A DNA stretch of 64,000 bases, from assembly GCF_029227915.1 (NCBI RefSeq), contig NC_079878.1, positions 8,372,001 to 8,436,000 of the forward strand. The letters run 5' to 3'. Shown here one piece after another: positions 52,140-64,000 of this stretch. The stretch is from Hydractinia symbiolongicarpus. Taxonomy: Eukaryota > Cnidaria > Hydrozoa > Anthoathecata > Hydractiniidae. The position numbers and the translations under genes are program-made. Positions within the stretch are counted from its first letter, which is position 1, and the number at the start of each line of letters is the position of its first letter. Below the pieces are notes generated by a model that was not told the origin of the DNA, did not search any database, and worked only from the letters and a program-made list of their open reading frames with translations.

Positions 52140-52620
52140 TGTATAGCCTTTACACTTGCAGAATAAGTTCTCATGAACGTTCCAAATTATGTCAAAAACA
52201 CATGTAGAGCATCGTGCACCCTTTCATGTTCGATGTCCTTTTCATAAAATAACTTTCTCGTAACTTCGGTTTAAATAAGAACACAGGAAACAGCCTGTTG
52301 TTACGATATTAAGCTAAAACAGTCACTCAGTAACCAAAATATATTGTCCGTATACGTAAAGCACGGTCTGCAGCCAGTCGCTCCAAAATTATTAAATAAA
52401 CATTGGTTAATCATTGGTTAAAACACAGGTTAATCGCGACTGCTGTTGAATTGAGCTGGATACCTCTCAATAAATCAACAAACTTTAGACTTTTAATATG
52501 ACAGTAGGGCAGGCGTAGCTATCTAACTAAATGTGACATAAATAAATATATATTTATAAAGAGAATTAAACAGGATATCTGGTGCATCTTTTCAACATTT
52601 CGCGCAAGTTTCGTCTACAT
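52140..52620 (+). repeat. dispersed repeat copy (CACTCAG family)
   Basis: Contains TTCGGTTTAAATAAGAACAC, AAACAGCCTGTTG, CAGTCACTCAGTAACC, GGTTAATCGCGACTG and GGCGTAGCTATCTAAC, in the same order as at 31105-31345. Confidence 0.6.
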
Positions 52621-52823
52621 AGCGTTTGCAGTGAGTTTGGTTTAACTTGTTTAACAGTATTAACTACATATTTTCCCACCTTTTTCATGTATATATTGAA
52701 AATATAAGACAACCATAAGTTTGTTTAATAAAAATGTTGTTAACGAGAAATACTCTCTTATCATAACGACTGCAAAGTCGTTCTAGAGACACTGAAGCTT
52801 AGACCAATAATTGATCAAACTGG

Positions 52824-55816
<2,993 letters not shown>

Positions 55817-56640
55817 ATGGCTTATCATTGTGCTGTGTTTAACTGTGCCAATGGCGCTTATAAATTAAATAAATGAAAGGAAACTGTTTGTGAGGATCAC
55901 AATGTAAAAAAAAGTGAATGTTCCTGTGGAACCACTATTTAGTAGGCTTCATTTCCAACAACAAAAAAGAAAATCCTGAAAAGAGAAAAATGTGGATACA
56001 GCTACTTAACCGACTTGCCTCTGGTTCAAAAGAAAAGTTGTTTGAGCCCAGTAAAGATGCAAGAGTTTGTAGTGAACACTTTCTTGATGGCAAGCCCACT
56101 GAGTGCAATCCCCATCCTACTGAAAATATGGGTTATGATTCTCGAAAAATAACCTCACTTTTATTTAAATCCCCTTCACAGAGAAAGCCACAAAAAAAAT
56201 ACAAAAGCGTATGGTGATGCTGATAACTGCCTACAAATAACTGAAGATGTGAATGTTACCAACCTGGGTGATAAAAATAATGTGGATAACAGCATTAGCA
56301 CCTTTGTTCACATAACAATAATAATAGCAAGTTTTATAGCTCTTATAATGATGTTTCTTAAAAGTTGTTTAAATGTAGAGAGGGAAAACAGAGAACTTAA
56401 AAATAACAACATAAAGTTAAAGACAAAGTCTGCAAAATTATCACATTTGCTTAACCAAACAAAGTTACGAAAAAGAACTGAAAAATACCATAACCATATC
56501 TTTGTTCGTAAAAGTGTATCCATTTATAAAGAAATAATAAGTGTAACTTTTATACAAACATAAACAACCGAGAAACATTTGAATATTTTCATGATGCAAT
56601 AAAGCCTCATGTATGTCAAAGATTTCATCATACAAAAAGT
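55817..56640 (+). pseudogene. ISL2EU transposase 5' part: THAP domain and linker (broken)
   Basis: The ATG at 55817 opens MAYHCAVFNCANGAYKLNK, the first Cys pair of a THAP C2CH zinc finger. An in-frame TGA (55874) and TAG follow. A frameshift near 55965-55975 then joins to KENPEKRKMWIQLLNR and ARVCSEHFLDG, the Trp and the C-x2-H end of the finger. The 56249-56563 stretch has a hydrophobic segment and an Asn/Lys-rich coiled coil (ENRELKNNNIKLK). NFYTNINNRETFEYFHDAI then matches the block that normally precedes the HTH in THAP-DDE transposases. The reading breaks off at the LINE tail. Confidence 0.75.
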
Positions 56641-56642
56641 GA

Positions 56643-56908
<266 letters not shown>

Positions 56909-57112
56909 TTTAAAGTGGCTAGCCCAGAAAATCACAAAAACCTATAGTTAGTGGATTGTTTCCACTGGGGGCCACTAGAACAAAAAAGAAACAAAAAATG
57001 ATAAACCTTAGACTGCCTCAGCTCAATCAAACATAGTAACATTTATAATCTGTGAAAATTGAAAAGAAAAAGAATAAAAAACAAAAATTAAAAAATTTAA
57101 AAGTGATCTCCA

Positions 57113-58984
57113 TTAGAATTTGCCAAATACATTAGAGATGGAAGTCTTAAACGAAAGCAGACTTCCATCACAGGTCACTTGGTCTGGAAGATTATTCCAC
57201 ACTTTTGCAGCTCTAAATGGGAAGGTTTTTTTGCCAAATTCCGTGTTGACCATGGGAAGTGTGAACCTGTTTTTTGAAGCTCCTCTTGTTTGATGATTAT
57301 GACAGTTTTTTGTCAAAAGGAATTTTGAGCGCATGTAATCAGGAGCAATGTGATTCATGGCTTTGAAAACTAATATGGCATCGTTTTTGATGAGTAAATT
57401 ATTCATTGAATATTCCCTCTCTTTCCCAAGAAAGGTACGGACACATTTTAATCGTTTTTCTAGTTTTCCCAATCTACCTTGGGTGGCACAAGCCCATGCC
57501 GAGGAGCAGTAGTTGAAATATGGCATGACAAGTGCATTAATTAAAAGGTTTTTTGTGTGAGGTGTTAAACAGGATGCAATGGTTCTAATTTTAGAATATT
57601 TAATTAGTATTTTTCTATTTATGTCATTAATGTGCTTTTCCCATTGCATTTTTTGATCAAATGTTACCCCAAGATATTTAACTTTTTCGCTCCTCTTCAA
57701 AGGAATACCCATATAGTTGATAGTTTTGTTCTCTACTTTTTTTAACTGGCTGTGGTTGCCGAAAAAGATTGTTTCAGTTTTGTCCGTATTAATAGTCATT
57801 TTGTTATTATTCAGCCAGAGGTCGACTTGCGAAAGTTCTAACTCGACCTGGGAGACAAGGGTATCCAAGTTTTTATGAGACGAAATAATTATTGTATCAT
57901 CCGCATATAGATGGTGGTAGTTTGAATTGATGACAGATTTTAAGTCATCAATATACAAAAGAAAGAGCAGGGGCCCCAACACAGATCCCTGCGGCACCCC
58001 AAAAGCGTCTTCATGAAGCAGATCTGATCCTGTGTCGTTTACAAGAGTCAGCTGCATTCGGTCCGTTAAGTAGGACTCGAACCAGTCAAAGGCAGCATCT
58101 CTGATGCCAAAACACCATAGTTTTTTTAACAAAATTTTATGATCAACAGTGTCAAAAGCTTTTTTAAGGTCAATGAGCACAGCACAAACAAAGTTATGTT
58201 GATCGAGCTCAGTAAGAATAAAATCAGAGACATCGACTACTGCAGTTTCTGTGGAAAAGAGTTTTCGAAATCCGGACTGTCTGTCATTCAGGAAGTTGTG
58301 CTCAGAAATAAAATGAGACATTTGCTCATGCACTAACTTTTCAAAAATTTTCATAGGAATTGGCAAAATGGAGATAGGCCGATAATTAGTAGGATCTGTT
58401 TTATTGCCACTTTTAAAAATAGGCGAGACCCTTTTAGTCTTCCAACATTTAGGTACATAACCAGTAAATAAAGATTTGTTGAAAAGACTTGATAAATAAA
58501 TACTTAAAACTGACGAACCTGCTTTTAGCAGTCGTGAACCAATTCCGTCCAAGCCTGTAGCTTTATTAAGTTTTAGTGATCTAATTATTTTTTCGACAGT
58601 TTTGGTCTCAATACGAGCCCACCGAAAATCGTGTCCGCTAACAGGTAGATTAACATTAGTAGTGTCAGAAGAAAATTTAGAGGCTAGTTTGGCACCAACA
58701 CTGACAAAAAATGAATTGAATGTGTTGGAAATTTCTTTTGGGTGAGAAGTTTCTGTACCATCGTTTTGGACTACTCGTTTTATCGAGGTAGTATTGCCTG
58801 ACTTATCAGGAACCAGTTTTTTTAGGGTTTTCCAAAGTTGTTTTGGCCGTTTTTGAAAGTCCTGCAAAACGTCATTATAGTACTCGTTTTTGAGTCGATT
58901 TTTGAGACCTATTACCTGGTTCCTTTTTTGTTTGAAAGCTTCCCAGTCTATGATGGATTTTGTTTTTGATGCTTTCCGTTTCAA
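57113..58984 (-). CDS. LINE reverse transcriptase part
   Basis: A 623-codon frame. Fingers and palm motifs are in order: NYRPISILP, RQSGFRKLFSTETA (with the usual SGFR), IDLKKAFDTVDH (about residue 275), GVPQGSVLGPLLFLLYIDD (about 330) and HLYADDT (about 360, catalytic Asp pair). A thumb and C-terminal region follow, with LPYFNYCSSAW-like text and HQTRGASKNRF. It copies the element RNA at the nicked target. The N-terminus is really a continuation of the upstream endonuclease frame, separated by a one-base deletion; the ATG at 58984 is not the native start. Catalytic residues are intact. Confidence 0.9.
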   Translation of the reverse strand: MKRKASKTKSIIDWEAFKQKRNQVIGLKNRLKNEYYNDVLQDFQKRPKQLWKTLKKLVPDKSGNTTSIKRVVQNDGTETSHPKEISNTFNSFFVSVGAKLASKFSSDTTNVNLPVSGHDFRWARIETKTVEKIIRSLKLNKATGLDGIGSRLLKAGSSVLSIYLSSLFNKSLFTGYVPKCWKTKRVSPIFKSGNKTDPTNYRPISILPIPMKIFEKLVHEQMSHFISEHNFLNDRQSGFRKLFSTETAVVDVSDFILTELDQHNFVCAVLIDLKKAFDTVDHKILLKKLWCFGIRDAAFDWFESYLTDRMQLTLVNDTGSDLLHEDAFGVPQGSVLGPLLFLLYIDDLKSVINSNYHHLYADDTIIISSHKNLDTLVSQVELELSQVDLWLNNNKMTINTDKTETIFFGNHSQLKKVENKTINYMGIPLKRSEKVKYLGVTFDQKMQWEKHINDINRKILIKYSKIRTIASCLTPHTKNLLINALVMPYFNYCSSAWACATQGRLGKLEKRLKCVRTFLGKEREYSMNNLLIKNDAILVFKAMNHIAPDYMRSKFLLTKNCHNHQTRGASKNRFTLPMVNTEFGKKTFPFRAAKVWNNLPDQVTCDGSLLSFKTSISNVFGKF

Positions 58985-59010
58985 GAAGTCTCTTTCTTTG
59001 ATGGCTATTA

Positions 59011-60423
59011 TTAATTCATCAGTGACCCATGCCTCAACACGGCCAGAAAATCTATGTGTTTTGAAAGGGCATGTTTGCCAGCCACTGTTTTAACATTTTT
59101 ATTCAGTTTCTCACATGCTTTATCAAGGTCATCATAATTATTAAAATATGACCAGTCTAAATTCCTGAGGTCCTTCAGAAAAGCCTCTTCACTGAAGTTC
59201 TTGTAGCTACGAACCTTGCATGTTTTAGGTTCAAATTTTGGCCTTTTAAATTTTCTGATCACATAAACTAAATTGTGATCACTGATGCCTAAATCCATGA
59301 CACCAGTTTTAGAAATACAAGAACTGTTAGAAAGTATCAAGTCTATAAGAGTGCTACTATTTTCAGTAACACGAGTTGGCTCCGTAATATGTTGTTTTAA
59401 GAAAATAGTGGAGCATAATTCCTTTATTTTGGAGGAAAGAGCATATTTTGAAAGCATGTTACAGTTAAAATCTCCCAAAATAAAAACTTCTTTCTCTTCT
59501 GGGAGCTTGTTAAAACACTGTTTAAAATGAGTACACAGGTTTTCGGTACTCTGCAAATCACTACCTCCAGGTGGCCTGTAAACCCCACACACGTAAATAG
59601 GTTTAGTTTTTTTCAGGCACACTTTCACCCATAGTGATTCAACATTTTCGAAGTAAAGGTGTTTCAAAAGGTGGCTATCCAAGTTTTCATTAACAAAAAT
59701 TAGAACACCCCCACCTCGTCTATTCCGATCATTCCTATAACAAACATAGCCATCAATTTTAACGTCATTGTCAGTGATGGTGTCATCAATTTTGGTTTCA
59801 CAGATGGAGAATACATCAAGTTTTGTTTGATGTAGCAGAAGTTTAACATAGTCTAGTTTGGATGACAGACCATTAATGTTGAGATGGGCCATTTTTAAGC
59901 CCTTCCCATTTCTGATTGCCTCAAAATCAAAGTTTTCATCAATAGTAATATTGATGTTGTCCGGAATTTCGTCACCAAATGACTCCTCATTAGCAAAGGG
60001 CAAATTACGAGAAAGACAGGGACTGCAAACGAAAAACAGTTTATCTTCAGGAGTCTTCATAAATTGTTGATATTTTTTATCAGAAATACGCTCACATTTT
60101 TTATGAGCCCATAATCCACACTTGTCACAAGAAAGTGCTTTGTGTGTTTTTGCCACAGGTTTTAAGCATGAAGAACAGGGATACTTAACAGGACCTGGGT
60201 TGAGGCAGATGTCCCCTGACAAGAGGATTAAAAAATAGAAATACTTGTGCCTGCTTGGCTTAAGTTTTGATAAAGCCATTAATTTTAATTGGAGAGTGAG
60301 CTGGCTTTCAGAAACTCTATTGCAGGCATCAAGTGAAGAGATAGAAAAGAAACTCCTATCTAGTCGACTCATTTCGTTGTTGTTGGGTGAGCTACTTTTG
60401 AACGAAGGTTTTGTATTGCTCAA
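59011..60423 (-). CDS. LINE N-terminal part: PHD-like finger and APE endonuclease
   Basis: A 470-codon frame. Around residues 66-78 is ILLSGDICLNPGP. A PHD-like zinc finger follows: CSSC, CDKCGLWAHKKC, CSPC (about 82-140). The apurinic-type endonuclease follows with MAHLNINGL, FSICETKI (catalytic Glu), VCGVYRPPGG, ILGDFNCN and ISDHNLVY (catalytic Asp/His). It nicks target DNA to prime reverse transcription. The frame is lost near 59070 in a CCCTTT run by a one-base deletion; the other frame continues to the RT part. The first about 20 codons may be flanking DNA. Confidence 0.87.
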   Translation of the reverse strand: MSNTKPSFKSSSPNNNEMSRLDRSFFSISSLDACNRVSESQLTLQLKLMALSKLKPSRHKYFYFLILLSGDICLNPGPVKYPCSSCLKPVAKTHKALSCDKCGLWAHKKCERISDKKYQQFMKTPEDKLFFVCSPCLSRNLPFANEESFGDEIPDNINITIDENFDFEAIRNGKGLKMAHLNINGLSSKLDYVKLLLHQTKLDVFSICETKIDDTITDNDVKIDGYVCYRNDRNRRGGGVLIFVNENLDSHLLKHLYFENVESLWVKVCLKKTKPIYVCGVYRPPGGSDLQSTENLCTHFKQCFNKLPEEKEVFILGDFNCNMLSKYALSSKIKELCSTIFLKQHITEPTRVTENSSTLIDLILSNSSCISKTGVMDLGISDHNLVYVIRKFKRPKFEPKTCKVRSYKNFSEEAFLKDLRNLDWSYFNNYDDLDKACEKLNKNVKTVAGKHALSKHIDFLAVLRHGSLMN

Positions 60424-60439
60424 AAATACGGCTGTTACG

Positions 60440-61222
60440 GCTGAAAAAAATCAGTTAAAGAAATTTGGTCGAACACGTAAATTATGTTTCAAGGATGAGT
60501 TTTTGTTGGTTTTGATAAAGTTGAGGCTAGGAGTATTGTTTGAAGACTTAGCAGATCGATTCAAAATTTCAGTGGCAACAACTTCTAAAATATTTGCCTG
60601 TTGGATTAGAGCTATGTCTGAATTTTTTAGCTGTATGGTTTATATGCCAGACCAAGAAAGAATCCGAGAAAATATGCCCAAACGTTTCAAAAATTTATTG
60701 ATCTTATTGCAATTATTGATTGCTCTGAGGTTTTTATAGAGACCCCAAAGGATCTGGAGCTACGAAGTGCTACATGGTCTGATTATAAACATCATAATAC
60801 GATGAATTTTCTCATTTCGGTTACTCCAAGTTCATTTATAAATTTCTTATCCGAGCCTTATACTGGACGAATTTCTGACAAAGCCCTTACTCTTGACAGT
60901 GAATTTTTAGATATTGTGCCACCCTACTCTCGTGTTACGGCTGACAAAGGATTTAATATTGCCAATGAATGTGCTGCCCGTAGTATATATTTTACTGTAC
61001 CACCTGGAAAACGTGGGGCATCACAAATGACTCCTTCCGAAGTAAGAAAAACCAGCGATATTGCGAAATTAAGAATACTAGTGGAACAGGTTATTTGAAG
61101 GGTAAAAACCTTTAGAATTTTAGCACATGAAGTATATACCAATTACACTTTTGCCTCCTTTGAAGGAATTATTGTTGCATGTTGTGGCTTATCAAATGCA
61201 AAATCAGCCATTATGAAGGATT
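60440..61222 (+). pseudogene. ISL2EU transposase 3' part: HTH and DDE domain (broken)
   Basis: RTRKLCFKDEFLLVLIKLRL followed by LFEDLADRFKISVATTSKIF is the transposase helix-turn-helix. A frameshift at about 60690 leads to the DDE nuclease: IIDCSEVFIETP (first Asp), SRVTADKGF (second Asp) and ILVEQVI (Glu). The next codon is a premature TGA (61096) where family members have Gly. YTNYTFASFEGIIVACCGLSN closes the domain. The catalytic triad is present but the reading is broken, so it is inactive. Confidence 0.82.
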
Positions 61223-61476
61223 AAACATTGAACATTATTGTATATACACATATATACTATATATAATATCACATACATATAATCATATAATATATATACT
61301 ATTTTTGATATAGGGATATCTTTTGTCATCAGAATGTTATTTATAACTGTTGTATTTAACTCCCTGTTTATTTTTTCAGGGAACTTGGGTACTGAAATCA
61401 TTTCCATGCTTCTGTCTGCGTCTTTACTTGCAATGTCTTGGTATATCAGTTCAGGTGCAATATATTTTTTCCAAAA

Positions 61477-63440
61477 TTAATCAAGTTTCAAAATCAGATT
61501 GTGCCAAAACGTTTGATCAAAAGCTATTCGTTCCAAATGGTAACCCAAAGATGTGTAAACGAAGAAATCTGAATATTTTGCACCTGTAACAGCCATTTGA
61601 CCTTGTATTTGAAAATAATATTCACTTGTTTCTTTTAAATAAGCCTTTCCATTGCATTCATATAAGTGCTTATATTTTTCTGCATCTGGGATTTTTTTAA
61701 TTAAAGATGCTGGGCACTTAATCTCAACTAAACCGTAACCATGACAACTGCAACGTACTTCTAAATCAGGAGTAACACTTATCCATGGATGTGATTTTAA
61801 GACCATTATACCACAATCTTTTGTTGATAAGTTTTGATGTTTATTTTTATTAGCTTTTCATAGTGTTTCTTTGCATGATACTCCATAGCTATACCATGCT
61901 TCATTTGCCATGTTTGATGTTGAATTATATAACTTCTACAATTAAATTACTTGCATCTTGATTTGGATATTATAACAAAGTTTCCATTCTGGTAAAAACT
62001 CGCTTAAATTTTGAAGCCGTTATCCTACCATTTCTCTGTTTTAACCATTCATCAGAAAGACCTTGACTTACGGTGTTATCCGATAAAGTTTTTATTTCTT
62101 CATCTTTTAATTTTAAAGTGTCGCTAAACTTGTTTACTACTGTATCGTTATCACTTATTGAAAAAGATTTTGATTTTCTGAAATTCACAGCTCTTTTACA
62201 AAGTGTCTCTGGAAATTTGATTCTATTTGTGTCTCTGATAAGCATTGACTTGTCTTCCATCACTTTAAGAAAACAGCAATTGGGCGAAATGTTTTTAAAA
62301 CATTGTATATATCTGAACGGACTCTTTTTTTATTTGAGAAATATATTTTTAATTCTTCTGACAACGGTGTATAATTTTGTTTCCGCTTAGCTTTGGTAGC
62401 CACTGCCTCCATAGTATCCCCAGCAGTTTTTTCTTATAAGAATCCTGCTTAATTAAAAATTAGGATAGTTTGCCAGGTTTAACTGCTGATGTTTAACTTG
62501 TTGGATGGTACATTCCACTTTGATAATTCCATTGTGCAGGTTGGGTGTGTTACCCAAATAAGTATATACAGCTGCTGCCACTCTGAACAAGATCCCTGCA
62601 ACATGGTTACAGCTACCTGTGAAAAGTAAAAAAAAAAATGGAAATGTTTTGAAAGATCAATTTCATTCTTGCAAATATTTTTTAGAAAGAATTAAATCAA
62701 GTGCAGGAAAAATTAAATTTTGATTTACCCAGCAAACCAGCTGTACAGCTACAATAGCCAGCTAATATTTTACCACCTGGCATTCTACCATGGTCTTTTT
62801 CAATGATACACCAAACTTCATACTGTTTTGAATTAACTCTTTGCGATGGTAGACACTTTGTTTTAATGATACAATATTTGCACTCTGGTTGCAGCATGAT
62901 GATAAATATCTCACCAACAAACCCATTGGAATAATATCTGTAAGCCTTTCCTTCTTTGTATTCGCACTCTAACCTCTGCCACAAATTATCTTGTGAAATG
63001 ACATTTAGAAAATGCCTAGATATGTCCATGAAATATGTCCATTTGGCCAATAAGCTAATCCTTCATTTTCTCCTACCCAACTCAGTTTTTTTGTCAAGGG
63101 ATCTTCCAAAGAGAGAGACTGAAACTTTTCTGTATACTCTTTCAGTAACAAACGTTCCCGATGTTCCACTTCAGAATAAACAGGGACACATTCTTCATAA
63201 GCAGAAAATGCCCTGAAAGAAGAGAAATGAAAAGTGTAATCATAAAAAGCTAGCACAAAAAAAGAAACGAGGATTTAGCTAGCTAGCTTGTGGGCACCAC
63301 ATACCTTGATACTAAAGTATCGAATGAACCATTTAAAGGTTTGTTTCTAATACCCGAGTACTGTTTAAGTGCATTCGCACCATGTATTTTAAAATCTTCC
63401 AACGATTTGATCTCAAGCTCAAGTAAATTACTTTTTTTGA
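61477..63440 (-). pseudogene. SWIM zinc finger / YqaJ-type nuclease of the ISL2EU element (broken, with introns)
   Basis: Exon-like pieces from 5' to 3' on the minus strand. The first (63440-63305, LLELEIKSLEDFKIHGANAL) ends in GTATGT. The next (63213-62725) is WVGENEGLAYWPN, a frameshift, then LPSQRVNSKQYEVWCIIEKD and a SWIM-like GYCSCTAGLLG before GTAAAT. The next (about 62263-61985) is SDEWLKQRNGRITASKFKRV. The last is YqaJ nuclease: QMKHGIAMEYHAKKHYEKL, a frameshift near 61825, then SVTPD, LVEIKCP and YYFQIQGQMAVTG, ending LERIAFDQTFW at 61477. TPD and E-x-K are the metal-binding residues of the lambda-exonuclease-like fold. Its part in transposition is not established. Confidence 0.75.
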
Positions 63441-63756
63441 CATTTTAAACATTCACTTTCGTTTGTTTCCATGTAGCAATTTAACGTTTTACTCGAAATT
63501 TTTTTCCCGGTTATTTTTGTGGTGTATTTTGAAGAACAAATTTTCATTTTGAAAAAGGCTTATTCACTAAAATATTTTTTGCGGAAAAAATAACGAGTCA
63601 GTATTGAGCATTTCAATAGGAAAGAGAAAAAAAAACAGAAAACAAACACTGGGCTTCAAAAAAGTAAGTTCACGCCTAGTTGTAAAAATATGCTATGATA
63701 TTAAAGTTGTTAAAAAATTTCAATGTGTTTTCTCTAAATTCTTCTCTAAATTTGAT
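63441..63756. other. right flank of the ISL2EU element
   Basis: Probable 5' region of the YqaJ-type gene and transposon end; no gene. AAATTTTTTTCCCGG and the inverted GTTTTACTCGAAATTT motif lie here. Confidence 0.35.
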
Positions 63757-64000
63757 TAAAGGAGAGGCGAACTGCTGCAGAAAAAAAACTGATGATTTTG
63801 CTTGCTCCATAAACTGTAACTATAAACCATACATCATTTTGCTTACATTTATGTGAGTGCTGAATTATTTATAATTGAGTATTTTTACGCATTTGTCAAA
63901 CGGGTGGCTAAATTAAAAAACAATGGGATATATTTCTCTTTATTGTGATGGTCACGTGGTCAATGTACAGTTGAAGATCTAAAATGGCAAAAATGTTGCA
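63757..64000 (+). repeat. dispersed repeat, second copy (runs off the window)
   Basis: Starts GATTAAAGGAGAGGCGAACT and matches 50332-50588 to the last base of the window, so it probably continues. Confidence 0.88.

Overview
The window is AT-rich eukaryotic (metazoan) genomic DNA. It has short GT-AG introns, interspersed repeats, MITE-like elements, microsatellites and decayed transposons, and no bacterial operon structure. Selenoprotein genes of the deiodinase family, a THAP-DDE plus YqaJ DNA transposon and a PHD/APE-endonuclease LINE together suggest a marine invertebrate. A cnidarian is plausible but not proven from sequence alone.

The only host genes I can support well are three paralogous iodothyronine-deiodinase-like selenoprotein genes. 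They are dioA (minus strand, 12211-11312), dioB (plus, 23615-24456) and dioC (plus, 35201-36069). Each has two coding exons and one phase-0 intron at the same codon. Each carries an in-frame TGA (followed by C) exactly where the family has its catalytic selenocysteine, so each is cut in two by conventional ORF calling. Each has a SECIS-like hairpin about 240-270 nt after the stop. All three also have a TATA box 80-94 bp before the ATG and a shared ATCGCGTGAYT element 135-160 bp further upstream. Flanking homology indicates that dioA and dioC lie in diverged inverted segmental duplicates (about 7-13.5 kb and 33.6-39.5 kb), with dioB between them.

Layout: 1-6.9 kb holds repeat cassettes and degenerate dispersed repeats. 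6.9-13.5 kb is the dioA segment. 13.5-23.3 kb is mostly featureless, with a three-module cassette at 17.1-17.6 kb and a 247-bp direct repeat at 21.6/22.0 kb. 23.4-24.8 kb is dioB. 24.8-33.6 kb is repeats plus one weak MPV17-like exon fragment. 33.6-39.5 kb is the dioC segment. 39.6-42.4 kb is a 1.5-kb tandem duplication with a nested 211-bp duplication. 43.9-46.4 kb is a cluster of three different MITEs (Harbinger-, pogo- and piggyBac-like). 46.4-55.8 kb is non-coding DNA with dispersed repeats and a long TA tract.

From 55.8 to about 63.5 kb lies a decayed ISL2EU-type DNA transposon. It has a THAP domain, an HTH/DDE transposase, and a converging SWIM/YqaJ nuclease gene on the opposite strand. 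A nearly full-length LINE of the CR1/L2 type, ending in a 260-bp (ATT)n tail, has inserted into its transposase gene. The last 250 bp repeat a block seen at 50.3-50.6 kb.
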